This document shows positions 8,038 to 16,810 of a stretch of DNA of 49,058 bases, piece by piece. The DNA comes from Acidovorax sp. SRB_14 (lineage in GTDB: Bacteria; Pseudomonadota; Gammaproteobacteria; Burkholderiales; Burkholderiaceae_C). The stretch lies in the NCBI RefSeq assembly GCF_012932145.1, contig NZ_MWOK01000021.1, positions 1 through 49,058 on the forward strand, given 5' to 3'. The position numbers and the translations under genes are program-made. Positions within the stretch are counted from its first letter, which is position 1. Every line of letters starts with the position of its first letter. The notes under the pieces were generated by a model. It ran no database searches, was not told the DNA's origin, and saw nothing but the letters and a program-made list of their open reading frames with translations.

Positions 8038-9144
8038 TCAGAACCGGTCGCGCCCCGGCACCCGCGCCAGCACCCGCAGGTCCGGCCCCACGCGCTCCAC
8101 GTCCGTGAACTCCAGGGCCTGGCCCTGCGCCAGTGCCTGCAGCGGACCGATGTGGGCCATGCCCAGCCCCGACCCCAGCAGCGTGGGCGCCAGGTACACC
8201 AGCAGCTCGTCCACCAGCCCCTCGCGCAACAGCGAGCCGTTGAGCTTGTGGCCGGCCTCCACGTGCAGCTCGTTCACACCGCGCTGCGCCAGGTCGCGCA
8301 GCATGGCGGGCAAATCCACCTTGCCATGGGGGCCGGGCACCGTCACCACGGTGGCGCCGCGCGCTTCCAGTGCCGATTTTTTGGCGTCACTTTGGATCGC
8401 AGCGTAGATGTAGCAAGCGCGCCCAGCTATGAAAAGCTGAGCATCCGGCGGCGTCAGCAACTGGCTGTCCACCACCACAAGATGCGGCTGGCGTGGCGTG
8501 TCCCATTCGCGCACGTCCAGCCGCGGGTTGTCTTCGAGCACCGTGCCAATGCCGGTCAGCACCGCGCAGGCGCGTGCGCGCCAGGCATGGCCATCGGCGC
8601 GCGCCGCGGGCGAGGTGATCCATTGGCTGGTGCCGTTGTGCAGCGCCGTGGTGCCGTCGAGCGATGCCGCCAGTTTCATGCGCACCCAGGGCATGCCCTG
8701 CACCATGCGGCTGAAGAAACCGATGTTGAGTTCGCGCGACTCAGCGCCGCCGGGGCCAACCTCGACCTCCACGCCCGCTGCGCGCAGCCGCGCAAAGCCC
8801 TGTCCGCCCACGAGCGGATTGGGATCGGCAATGGACGCGACCACCTTGCCAATGCCCGCCGCTACCAACGCATCGCAGCATGGCCCTGTGCGTCCCTGGT
8901 GCGCGCAGGGCTCCAGCGTCACATAGGCCGTGGCGCCGTTCGTATCAAAGCCCGCGGCCGCCGCGTCGCGCAGCGCCATCACCTCGGCGTGCGCGCCGCC
9001 GGGCTGCTGGGTGAAGCCCTGGCCGATCACCCGGCCATCGGGCGCCACCAGCACGCAGCCCACGCGCGGGTTGGGATTGGAAAGAAAAAGCGCCTGGGCT
9101 GCGAGCCCAAGCGCTTGGTTCATGAAGAGCGCCGTTGTTGTCAT
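8038..9144 (-). CDS. ribD: Bifunctional riboflavin deaminase/reductase
   Basis: It catalyses the second and third steps of riboflavin synthesis: deamination of the diaminopyrimidine and NADPH reduction of its ribosyl side chain. The 368 residues form an N-terminal zinc deaminase domain (HAE at 52-54, zinc cysteines C80 and C89 in PCAHQGRTGPCC) and a C-terminal reductase domain from about residue 150. It starts 25 bases after pilE on the same strand, so it seems to sit at the end of the pilus transcript, away from other rib genes. No FMN riboswitch is visible upstream. Confidence 0.95.
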   Translation of the reverse strand: MTTTALFMNQALGLAAQALFLSNPNPRVGCVLVAPDGRVIGQGFTQQPGGAHAEVMALRDAAAAGFDTNGATAYVTLEPCAHQGRTGPCCDALVAAGIGKVVASIADPNPLVGGQGFARLRAAGVEVEVGPGGAESRELNIGFFSRMVQGMPWVRMKLAASLDGTTALHNGTSQWITSPAARADGHAWRARACAVLTGIGTVLEDNPRLDVREWDTPRQPHLVVVDSQLLTPPDAQLFIAGRACYIYAAIQSDAKKSALEARGATVVTVPGPHGKVDLPAMLRDLAQRGVNELHVEAGHKLNGSLLREGLVDELLVYLAPTLLGSGLGMAHIGPLQALAQGQALEFTDVERVGPDLRVLARVPGRDRF

Positions 9145-9169
9145 TGCGCTCGGGATGGTACCGCAGCGG

Positions 9170-9586
9170 TTACTTGCCCCAGCACTCGGTGACTATGGCT
9201 CCCGTGGTGACGCCTTTGGCCCCTCGCAGCCCCGTATTGGTCAGAGTGTAGTTGCCGCACTTGTCGCCCGTTTGCGCTCCCTTGGGCGTTGCCGTGAGTG
9301 TGAAGGCCGAATTCGTGTTCCCCGCAGCAAAGGCAATGTCATAACGCTTGGTGGCGTCTCCTGACCATGCCAACGCGGCTGGCAGTGTGGTGGGATAGAC
9401 ACCGGTGGCGGTAGCAGCCCTCTCGAGCCACTGCTGTGCCTGCAATAGTCCGGCCCGCGCATCTGCCCGATGCCCGCGCCGGATGTATTCGTTGTAGCTG
9501 GGCAAGGCAATGGCCGAGAGGATGCCGATGATGGCGACCACGATCATGACCTCTATGAGTGTAAAGCCCTGGTGTGGATGTTTCAT
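9170..9586 (-). CDS. pilE: Type IV pilin, PilE-like
   Basis: A 138-residue type IV pilin. The short leader MKHPHQG is cut by prepilin peptidase before F8; the mature N-terminus [18 protein letters not shown] has the conserved Glu at +5 and forms the hydrophobic helix. The C-terminal part has a two-cysteine loop (DKCGNY... TECWGK) typical of the pilin D-region. It is the last pil gene, 30 bases after pilY1. This position in the minor-pilin cluster, plus the small size, suggests a minor pilin rather than the bulk pilin (inference). Confidence 0.88.
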   Translation of the reverse strand: MKHPHQGFTLIEVMIVVAIIGILSAIALPSYNEYIRRGHRADARAGLLQAQQWLERAATATGVYPTTLPAALAWSGDATKRYDIAFAAGNTNSAFTLTATPKGAQTGDKCGNYTLTNTGLRGAKGVTTGAIVTECWGK

Positions 9587-9616
9587 ATAAGAATTGCTTC
9601 TGAGCTGGAAGGCTGT

Positions 9617-12600
9617 TTATCTCACCTGGCGCCAGCTAGGGCGCAGGGACTGTTCGGGCATGCGGGCAAGCGCTTCCTTATTGTTCTTGACGTCAATGTC
9701 GATGACTTTGTTTCTTTGGGTAATCAGAGTGTGCGAGCCCTTCGAGACTCTCACGCGGGAGACGTTCGCGTCGGTGGCGTTGTAGATGCCGTCACCATTT
9801 TTGTCTACGAGTTGCACCGTGGGGCGCTTGCCGTCCATGATGTTGACCAGAGTGCGGTACTGGCGTTCTTCGTCGACCGAAGTGGAGTCGCAGCTTTCTT
9901 TGTTCGGATCCACGTCCGAGCCTTTGGCGGGCACTTGGGAATACATCGCCAAAATATTGCTGCCATCATAAAACTCCAGGGGTTTGAGCAGGCGCTCGCC
10001 CACTGCGGGAAGGTCCATGTACCAGCCGTTGTAATTCCCCCAGGTTTCTTTTTTCAGTTCGTTTTCCGCATTTTTCACATCCAGGGTGGCGAAGTCGCCG
10101 CCGCTGAGCTCGGTGATTTTTTGCTCGGCCAGTTTGGCGTTGATCACACCGTCGCCCAGTGCTTTGGGTTGGGGCACGCAGTTGGCTGGGGGAGAGCAGG
10201 AGGCTTCGCCAGGATGCACTTCCAGGCGCTTGCCCTTGATCGTGCTGATGACGCGGTAGCGTGTGTTGTCGAGTACCGAGTACAGGGTTTGCACCTGCAC
10301 ACTTTCCGAGTCTTTGTCGGCCACGTTGCGGCCTGTGCCAAAGGCCACCATCATCCCGCCCACGTTCACGGTTTTCTTGTCGGAGCCTGTACCCGCGGTC
10401 ATGGTGCGGTCGTTGGCGCGCACGGTGGGTGCAATGGTGATGGGCTGGATGTTGGGTCGCGACGGAGAATTCAGTGCCGTTGGGCCCTTGGCTGTGAATA
10501 GCGGTTGACCGCCAAAGCCTACGCCCCAGGCAGTGTCGCTCATGTTGGTGAGGTCGAACTTCCACATATTGCCTAGGTTGTCGCCCGCATAGGCCACGTC
10601 GGGCCGGCCGTCGCCATTGAGGTCCGCCAGGCGCGGGGCCGACAAACCGTTATCGGCTGCATTGCCAGAGCCTGCGACATCGGTGGTGACGGGTATACGC
10701 AGCAGTTCTTGGGCACCGTCGAGGTACTGGATCAGCAGCACGGGTCGCTGGTTGACGCTGTTGTAACCATTGCCCATCACTGCAGCCCAGCGGTTGTTGT
10801 TCATGCGCGTGATTTGCGTGGTGCGCATAGGATTGCTCTCATCCAGCACGGGCCGGGCGGTGATATGGCCTAGGTCCTTGTCCTCTTCCACGGCCTTGGT
10901 GCAGGCGGTCTTCTCGGCGTCGCTCATGCCGGTCAGTGCGCAGTTGGGCAAGGCTTCGCTGGCGCCGCGGGTGCGGTCGAGCTTAACCAACTTCTGTGCA
11001 TTGCCCTCCGCAAAGCCGGGGGTGCCGTCACTGGCGTCGGTTGCAGTGGGGTTGGTCACGTCCAGTACAAAGTAGCCTTTGCCCCCTGCGCCCAGTGTGC
11101 CCACCAGCAGGGTGCGCCAGCTGGGCGCGTAGTCGGGGTTGTAGGCAGGGTCGTCGGGGTCCTGCACGCCCGTCCCCATGTCCACGTCGCCGGTCATGGG
11201 TGAGCCGTCCACAAAGTACTTGTGCTTGTTGTTGTACTGGGGGGCGGTCAGAAGGGGCAGGGTGGGGATCACGCCCCTGGGAACATAGGCGATTTTTTCG
11301 CTGCCGTCGTCGGCCGAGAATCCGTGCAGCATGCCGTCGTTGCCGCCTACGTAGATCATGGCCGGGCGGGCTGCATTGCTGCGTGTGAAGGCCGCATAGC
11401 CCTTGAGCGCGTGGTTGCTGGCTGGCGCGCCCGTGTACCAAACCACAGAGTTGACGATGTCGCCCTGGCGGCTCTTGCGCTCGCGGAAAGGCTTGGCTGT
11501 GGTGTAGCCGCTGGACTCGGAGCCCTCCAGGCTGCGGTCGCCGCGAATGAAATTGAGCCGGTTCTGACCGTTAGTGGCCACCGTGACGCCAGTGGCGCCG
11601 GGGTTCAGCCCCAGCAGGGCTTTTTGTGTGCTGCTGAGGTTGGTTTCGTCGTTGGCCCACTGAAAGGGCACGCCGCCCTGGTACCTGGAGACACTCCACT
11701 TGTCGCTCCAACCCAGTACCAGACGGTTGTTCACGTTGGTCAGTGCGTCCAGCTTGTCGGCTGTGTTTTTGCCTCCCCAGCCCGCGGCAGAGACGGTGGT
11801 GCCATCTTTTTGCACGGTTTCGGCGGTCACAAAGCCCTTCCACGCATTAATGGGCTCGTAGGCGCCCGTGAACTTTCCCACATCGTTGCGCGAAGTGTTG
11901 GCGCCGCTGGTGGCCGTGGAAGTCAAGTCAGGCTCGTTCAAGGTGTTGATCTGCCCGAAGATGTCGCGGAAGGCCTTTTCAAGGTCTTCCCCCTGGGTCA
12001 CGGCATAAAAGCGCCCCCGGCCATTGAGGGCGGCGTGCCACAGGTCCAGGGAGCGGACTTCCTCTCCAATACCCATGTCGGGCCACTTTTTGTTGCCCGT
12101 CACCAAGTCGAGAAAGCTGTTGTCATAACCAAAAGGGACCTTGTCCGTGGGGCCAATGATTTCAGGCGCCTTTGGCCAGGTGACGGCCATGGTGCTGAAG
12201 CCGATGGTGTACGTGACCATGTGCGGCCAGGTGGCGGGGTTGTAGCGCGGGTTCCAGTAGCGGTCCAGAATGGCGGGGTTGCCGACCTTGTCGTTGCCAA
12301 AGTTTTCGGTGGCTGGTGCCTTGCGGTAGTCGGTGGCGGGCTGCATGGTGCCGGTCAGGCCCGAGGTTTGCAGTGGCTTGGCCCAGCTATAGAAGGCCCA
12401 GTCGGCCAGGGTATTGCTATAACTGTCGTGGTAGAGCCTGTTATTGGGCCGCATCGCGGCGTTCGTGCTGCCAAACACCATGCCATTCGAATCGCCAAAT
12501 GGCAGGGTTTGGTTCTTTGTGTTGTCGTCTTGTGAACCGCCAGACACAGTGCCGTTCCAGCGCCCGTCCGTCATCATGATGTGGTAATTGCGCCTGCAGC

Positions 12601-13291
12601 CAAGGTATTCCTTGCTCGCGGCGTCGCTGCCGCCGGGGTTGCTTGACCAGGGGCCGTTCTGATTCAGCGAAAGCCGCATGTATTCATCGGCCTGCTTGAA
12701 CATTTTGTGTGACGGGGTGCTGCTACCAGGTGTCAGCTTCGCAGTGAAGGCGATGAAATTGTCGCGGTGCGTTTGATTCAGCACCTTCATGGAGTTGGTG
12801 CTTGTCTGCGCTGTGGTCCCAGTATTCACGTTGCCTGGAGTTCCATTGTTGGCGTTCATCGCCTGCCAGGCCATGCGAATTTTCTTGTCTGGCAGCACGG
12901 CGGTGTCGCGGAAAACTCCGCCCATGCCGCTATCGCCAATCAATGCGTATTTCAGTACGTTGATGCGGCGGCTGTTGCCAGGCCAGGTGCCATCGGCATT
13001 GGGCACCTTGGTGTCGATAGCGTTGGCATATTTTGTAGGGTTGCCGTTCTTGTCCCATTCGATGGCGCAGCTGGAAGTGCCTTCTTTGCCGTCTTTTTGC
13101 AAAGTCAGGCAGTAGTTCATGCTGCCCGAATCGTCAATGGAAATGATGACGTTGGGCGTCACATATGGCTCCACTGTGCCCGGTGGCGCTTCGGCAAGGG
13201 TGAGTGCCCAGGCGCCGTGTGGGGCCAGGGCGGCGCCTGCGGCCAGGGCTAGCAGGGTTTTGCGAAAGCGGGGAGAGGTGTTGCGGGGCAT
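9617..13291 (-). CDS. pilY1: PilY1-type pilus tip adhesin / assembly factor
   Basis: A large exported protein of 1224 residues that works with the minor pilins in pilus priming and adhesion. A signal peptide covers about residues 1-29, ending near GAWA. A von Willebrand A-like MIDAS motif, D53-x-S55-x-S57, lies in IDDSGSM. The C-terminal half is the PilY1 beta-propeller region, with a calcium-loop-like DLNGDGRPDVAYAGD near residue 890 and a second Asp-rich loop, VDKNGDGIY, near the C-terminus. A strong AGGAGGAG box precedes the ATG at 13291. Its base composition looks lower in GC than that of neighbouring housekeeping genes. Confidence 0.92.
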   Translation of the reverse strand: MPRNTSPRFRKTLLALAAGAALAPHGAWALTLAEAPPGTVEPYVTPNVIISIDDSGSMNYCLTLQKDGKEGTSSCAIEWDKNGNPTKYANAIDTKVPNADGTWPGNSRRINVLKYALIGDSGMGGVFRDTAVLPDKKIRMAWQAMNANNGTPGNVNTGTTAQTSTNSMKVLNQTHRDNFIAFTAKLTPGSSTPSHKMFKQADEYMRLSLNQNGPWSSNPGGSDAASKEYLGCRRNYHIMMTDGRWNGTVSGGSQDDNTKNQTLPFGDSNGMVFGSTNAAMRPNNRLYHDSYSNTLADWAFYSWAKPLQTSGLTGTMQPATDYRKAPATENFGNDKVGNPAILDRYWNPRYNPATWPHMVTYTIGFSTMAVTWPKAPEIIGPTDKVPFGYDNSFLDLVTGNKKWPDMGIGEEVRSLDLWHAALNGRGRFYAVTQGEDLEKAFRDIFGQINTLNEPDLTSTATSGANTSRNDVGKFTGAYEPINAWKGFVTAETVQKDGTTVSAAGWGGKNTADKLDALTNVNNRLVLGWSDKWSVSRYQGGVPFQWANDETNLSSTQKALLGLNPGATGVTVATNGQNRLNFIRGDRSLEGSESSGYTTAKPFRERKSRQGDIVNSVVWYTGAPASNHALKGYAAFTRSNAARPAMIYVGGNDGMLHGFSADDGSEKIAYVPRGVIPTLPLLTAPQYNNKHKYFVDGSPMTGDVDMGTGVQDPDDPAYNPDYAPSWRTLLVGTLGAGGKGYFVLDVTNPTATDASDGTPGFAEGNAQKLVKLDRTRGASEALPNCALTGMSDAEKTACTKAVEEDKDLGHITARPVLDESNPMRTTQITRMNNNRWAAVMGNGYNSVNQRPVLLIQYLDGAQELLRIPVTTDVAGSGNAADNGLSAPRLADLNGDGRPDVAYAGDNLGNMWKFDLTNMSDTAWGVGFGGQPLFTAKGPTALNSPSRPNIQPITIAPTVRANDRTMTAGTGSDKKTVNVGGMMVAFGTGRNVADKDSESVQVQTLYSVLDNTRYRVISTIKGKRLEVHPGEASCSPPANCVPQPKALGDGVINAKLAEQKITELSGGDFATLDVKNAENELKKETWGNYNGWYMDLPAVGERLLKPLEFYDGSNILAMYSQVPAKGSDVDPNKESCDSTSVDEERQYRTLVNIMDGKRPTVQLVDKNGDGIYNATDANVSRVRVSKGSHTLITQRNKVIDIDVKNNKEALARMPEQSLRPSWRQVR

Positions 13292-13387
13292 TGTGTGCTC
13301 CTCCTGGCGTCAATGATGTGATGGGCGAAATGTGGCTCTAGGGCTTGTGTGGCTTGCGCTGGTAGCTCACTTTTTCAAGAATTGGCG

Positions 13388-14137
13388 TCAGTCTTTGCGC
13401 TTTTGCTGCGCGTAGCTTTGCTGCAGCACCACCAGGGTGTTGGGCTTGCGGCCATAGGCCAGGGCGGTGATGCGGTACACCACGCTGGGCGTCAGGTTGA
13501 GCGGCAGCAGGTTGTTCGGGCCGCCAACGATGAGGCCGGAGCTTTTGCTGCTCTCGTCGTAGGGCAGCACTTCGATCCAATACCAGCCGCCTTGGGTTGC
13601 GGCGCTGGTGTCGGCCAGGATAGGGTTGGCGGGCGCAGAGGCAGTACCCACGGCCGCTCCGGTGAACTGTCCATAGCGCGCACCGATGGTGTTGACTGTC
13701 ATTTGGGCCAGCGTGATGCCCTTGGAGGCATCGGCGTTGTTCCAGAAATCCTGTTTGTCGGAGCGTTTGACGCACAGACCATTGCGGCACTTGGTGGTCA
13801 GGCTGTCCAGGGTGGCCAGCAGAGGTCCTACGTCTTTCGCTTCGAGCGGGATTTTGTCGGGAGTGCCGGTGCGGCAGATATCGCCGCTGCCGGTGCAAAA
13901 ACTGCCATCGGCATTCTCACCGCGGATGTCTAGTTCGGCGTCTTGCAGCAGGGCCTGCGCGGCCTCGAAGGCACGCTGGTAGTCGGCATCGTTGCCCACC
14001 ACCATTTCGTTGAACAGCGAAGTGCGTGATGCCCACAGTGCCAGCAGCATCGAGAGCATGACGAATACGATGACGACAAACAGCGCTATGCCGCGCTGCT
14101 GTTGGTGTCGGTGGTGGACGGGGGGCATGCGTTGCAT
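13388..14137 (-). CDS. pilX: Minor pilin PilX-like
   Basis: A 249-residue inner-membrane pilin-like protein. The leader MQRMPPVHHRHQQQRG precedes a hydrophobic helix, IALFVVIVFVMLSMLLALWA, and the conserved segment with FNEMVVGNDADYQRAFEAA. This matches the PilX N-terminal domain, whose mature protein lacks the usual FTLIE. The frame is open to 14173, but only a TTG is available there and it overlaps pilW, so the ATG at 14137 is chosen. The gene lies 19 bases after pilW and 96 bases before pilY1. Confidence 0.88.
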   Translation of the reverse strand: MQRMPPVHHRHQQQRGIALFVVIVFVMLSMLLALWASRTSLFNEMVVGNDADYQRAFEAAQALLQDAELDIRGENADGSFCTGSGDICRTGTPDKIPLEAKDVGPLLATLDSLTTKCRNGLCVKRSDKQDFWNNADASKGITLAQMTVNTIGARYGQFTGAAVGTASAPANPILADTSAATQGGWYWIEVLPYDESSKSSGLIVGGPNNLLPLNLTPSVVYRITALAYGRKPNTLVVLQQSYAQQKRKD

Positions 14138-14156
14138 GGTGTTTTTCTTGGAAGGG

Positions 14157-15080
14157 TTAAAGCACTGTGCCAATCAGCCCTTGACTGCGCAGTTGATAAA
14201 CGTTGCGAAAGGCAATGTGCATGCGCCGGGCGCGCACGCCTGTGAGCGCGGCCATGTCCACGTTGGTGGCACCGTCGCAATCGGTGTAAGTACTGCCAGC
14301 GGGCATATCGATGGGCTCTACGCCATAGAGCACCAGGCAGACTTCTACCGCCTGCACCTTGCCCCAGTTGTCTACGCTATCCGCGGTGACGTACTGGATC
14401 TTGGTGTCACCCGGTGTGGTGTTGTCTTGCAGCAGGTAGCGCACCTGAAAATTGGCCACGTTCTGCACGATGGGCTGATAGCCCGCGCCGTTGCCGTTGC
14501 ACCTTAGTTCGCTGTCATTGAGTTGGAAAATGCTTTCCACCCGCTGATCGTTGTTGGTGTCGGCTGGGCCGCCCAGGCAGTTGCGCACTAAGGATTGCTC
14601 GGCGGCGGCGGAGTAGACGGCTTCCTTGTAGCGGCGGTAGCCCACGGTGAGGGTAATAGGGCTGTTGCCGCCGAGGAGTGTGTGGGTGGCAGGGTCAAAG
14701 CTGTTGCCGGTACCTGATGCGGCTGCGGTGGTTTCAAACGCCACGGGGGCGGTGGGAGCGTTGACGCTCGCCGCATTGGTGGAGTTGAGGTTGAGATACA
14801 GCGAACCCGCTTGGCGCAGTTGCAAGCCGATGACGCGCATGGCATTGGACGCTTGCTGCTGAATGCCGCTGGCGTCACTCACGGTGCCCGAGACGCTGCG
14901 CGAAACCATGAGCGCGCCCATGGCAACAGCCACGGTGAGCAGGCCAATGGCGATTCCGACCATCAACTCAATCAGCGTGACGCCGCGCTGGGTGAGTGCG
15001 CGCCGGGCCACGGATTTTGGGTATTTTTCGCCTCCAGGGTTCGCAGGGAAAGCGCGGAAAGCGAAGGTTTTTGAGAGCAT
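14157..15080 (-). CDS. pilW: Minor pilin PilW-like
   Basis: A 307-residue pilin-like protein with an unusually long leader of about 34 residues ending ...RALTQRG, then VTLIELMVGIAIGLLTVAVA with Glu at +5. The rest is a large globular domain typical of PilW. The ATG at 15080 is chosen because it starts two bases after the pilV stop, a coupled arrangement; the frame extends further upstream only into pilV. It is likely incorporated at the pilus tip with PilV, PilX and PilY1. Confidence 0.88.
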   Translation of the reverse strand: MLSKTFAFRAFPANPGGEKYPKSVARRALTQRGVTLIELMVGIAIGLLTVAVAMGALMVSRSVSGTVSDASGIQQQASNAMRVIGLQLRQAGSLYLNLNSTNAASVNAPTAPVAFETTAAASGTGNSFDPATHTLLGGNSPITLTVGYRRYKEAVYSAAAEQSLVRNCLGGPADTNNDQRVESIFQLNDSELRCNGNGAGYQPIVQNVANFQVRYLLQDNTTPGDTKIQYVTADSVDNWGKVQAVEVCLVLYGVEPIDMPAGSTYTDCDGATNVDMAALTGVRARRMHIAFRNVYQLRSQGLIGTVL

Positions 15081-15082
15081 TT

Positions 15083-15760
15083 TCAAGAGCCCGGGCAGAA
15101 ATATTGGGTTGTGCCGCCCCCGCCGGTGTAGGGTGCGCAGCGCGCGGAGACAGGGATGTATTGAAGATGGCAAGTGCGGTCGTCAGGGCAGGCGTTGGCG
15201 GTATCGGTGCCTGCGGTGAGGGTGCCGTCGGCGGCGCGGACTTGGGTGGCGTCGGTGTTGTCCTTGTAGTTTTTCTTGTCGGTTGAGTCGGCGATGTCGC
15301 GTTCGTTTTCGCGCCAGCTGACCATTACGCCCAATTGCCGGCGGTTAGGGTTGGCGCCCGTGCCTTCACCGGGGGCTAAAAAGATGTTGGCCTGGCCCAG
15401 AGGGAGAGTGTTTTTGACGGCTTGCTTCCAGACGGCCAGGTCGTAGGCGGCTTGTGCGCTGTGGCTGCAGCCGCTGGAGCAGTCGCCTGGCGTGGGTTCT
15501 GCACTGAATGTGGAAACGTAAGCGTTGATATTGCCTAAGGCGTTGGGGTTGACTTTCATGCGCTCGCTCAAATCCTCGATGAGACGGATGGCCTGCGCAC
15601 GGCGCACGGTGGTTTGGGTGTCGCTCAGTGTGCGCATTTGCACGCCCAGGATGCCGAGGATTCCCAAGGCCATAACGACGATGGCGACCAGGGATTCGAT
15701 CAGCGTGATGCCGCGCTGCAAGTGGATGGATGTGCGCTTCATGGACTTCAGCCGTTGCAT
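15083..15760 (-). CDS. pilV: Minor pilin PilV-like
   Basis: A 225-residue pilin-like protein. The leader MQRLKSMKRTSIHLQRG is followed by ITLIESLVAIVVMALGILGI with Glu at +5. The start at 15760 has an AGAGGA box about eight bases upstream and overlaps the last 13 bases of fimT, suggesting translational coupling. An internal ATG at 15742 is an alternative. A C-terminal cysteine-containing segment resembles the PilV family (TIGR02523-like, by recollection). Confidence 0.87.
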   Translation of the reverse strand: MQRLKSMKRTSIHLQRGITLIESLVAIVVMALGILGILGVQMRTLSDTQTTVRRAQAIRLIEDLSERMKVNPNALGNINAYVSTFSAEPTPGDCSSGCSHSAQAAYDLAVWKQAVKNTLPLGQANIFLAPGEGTGANPNRRQLGVMVSWRENERDIADSTDKKNYKDNTDATQVRAADGTLTAGTDTANACPDDRTCHLQYIPVSARCAPYTGGGGTTQYFCPGS

Positions 15761-16335
15761 GGAATGTCCTCTGGGGGGATGACGCGAATTCGCCCGCCAG
15801 AACTCATGCAAACACCGCGTGCGGCAGGGTTCGTCGTGGATTTGTTTAACGGTACGAGGCTGAAGCCGAGCCAGGCGCCGTCCACAAGGCCCCATCGGTT
15901 GAGCTTGATGCTGTCGCCACCACCGGTGCGGGTGACCTGCACGTTGGCAGGCGCGTCGTAGCGTTGCAGGACGGGCTCGCCGGCATTGCAGGTGCCATTG
16001 CCGTTGGTGTCGGCGCAGACGAACCAGCCGCAGTCCCAGTCTCGGGTGCCGCTTGCCGTTGTGCAGCCATTGGTGGTGTTGGGGAGTTTCTGGATGGCCA
16101 CCTGCCCGCCGCGCTTGATGGCTTCAGAGCGTGCGTAATACAGGGTGGACTGCAGTTGCTCTGTCGTTTGCCGTACCCGCCAGCGTTCGACCAAGGGGGT
16201 AAAACTGGGGGCCGCAATGGCTGCCAGCACGGCCATGATGGCCACCACCACCATGACTTCAATGAGGGTGAAACCATGCGTGCGTCGGCGGACAGTAGTG
16301 CTTTGATAGGACAGAAGGAAAGACATGTAACCCAT
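15748..16335 (-). CDS. fimT: GspH/FimT-family pseudopilin
   Basis: The first gene of the pilus run, 195 residues. A basic leader ends VRRRTHG before FTLIEVMVVVAIMAVLAAIA, with Glu at +5, followed by the GspH-type domain (LQSTLYYARSEAIKRGGQVAI). A cysteine-rich loop (DCGWFVCADTNGNG) and a C-terminal cysteine pair could form disulfides. A second ATG at 16326 would shorten the leader by three residues. It probably opens a transcript through pilV, pilW, pilX, pilY1, pilE and ribD; I could not identify the promoter. Confidence 0.88.
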   Translation of the reverse strand: MGYMSFLLSYQSTTVRRRTHGFTLIEVMVVVAIMAVLAAIAAPSFTPLVERWRVRQTTEQLQSTLYYARSEAIKRGGQVAIQKLPNTTNGCTTASGTRDWDCGWFVCADTNGNGTCNAGEPVLQRYDAPANVQVTRTGGGDSIKLNRWGLVDGAWLGFSLVPLNKSTTNPAARGVCMSSGGRIRVIPPEDIPCNG

Positions 16336-16428
16336 GGTAGCGGGCGAATGTCTCCGGACGCCGGAAGTGCAGACAAATGGCGAGGGCTGTCGGACCAGTG
16401 GTCGGTCCGCTGTGGTTTGCGTGCCGAT

Positions 16429-16719
16429 TCAGCGCTGCGTATAACCCCGGCATGCCCCCGCATTGGGCAGTCCCTTGCACTCCCGGTACAAGCGCCGGTC
16501 ACGCTCGGCGCTGGTTTCTTCAGACGGGCTGCGCTGGTGCTTGACTTTGACAGCGCCGTGCTTCTTGGCCGCCTTGCTGGTGGTGGCGTCGGTGGTTTTC
16601 TTCTGCCGCGCGGCATGCGCGCCTTCGGACATAGCCAGAAGGCCTAGGGCCATGCAGGCGCCCAAGACGGCGGTGCCCCAATGACAGCGCAGGATTTTGT
16701 GGCAACTGGATTGGTGCAT
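16429..16719 (-). CDS. Small exported hypothetical protein
   Basis: A 96-residue protein of unknown function. The start MHQSSCHKIL at 16719 gives a plausible signal peptide with hydrophobic core TAVLGACMALGLLA and cleavage after GAHA. The mature part is strongly basic (KKTTDATTSKAAKKHGAVKV) and ends with ERDRRLYRECKGLPNAGACR, which has two cysteines that could pair. It lies 93 bases upstream of fimT on the same strand but has its own signal, and need not be part of the pilus operon. The frame opens earlier, but the upstream part overlaps the divergent aminotransferase promoter region. Confidence 0.6.
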   Translation of the reverse strand: MHQSSCHKILRCHWGTAVLGACMALGLLAMSEGAHAARQKKTTDATTSKAAKKHGAVKVKHQRSPSEETSAERDRRLYRECKGLPNAGACRGYTQR

Positions 16720-16810
16720 GAGCGCTCCGTGGCTTGAGGGTTGGTGGGTAGAGCGTTTCGTGCAGCATCCCATACGATGCTGCGTTGTCACTCTCTATAT
16801 CCATCCTGCC

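Noticed and set aside
8380-8445. A CATAGCTG...GCGCTTGC string in ribD (minus strand) resembling the hairpin repeat.
   Set aside because: It aligns only over short words, lies inside a reading frame that matches the RibD family without a visible insertion, and shows no central hairpin. Too weak to call.
16391-16409. CGGACC/GGTCCG hairpin after the small exported protein gene.
   Set aside because: A six-base stem without a T-run, frequent by chance in GC-rich DNA. It could be an operator upstream of fimT but nothing supports that.
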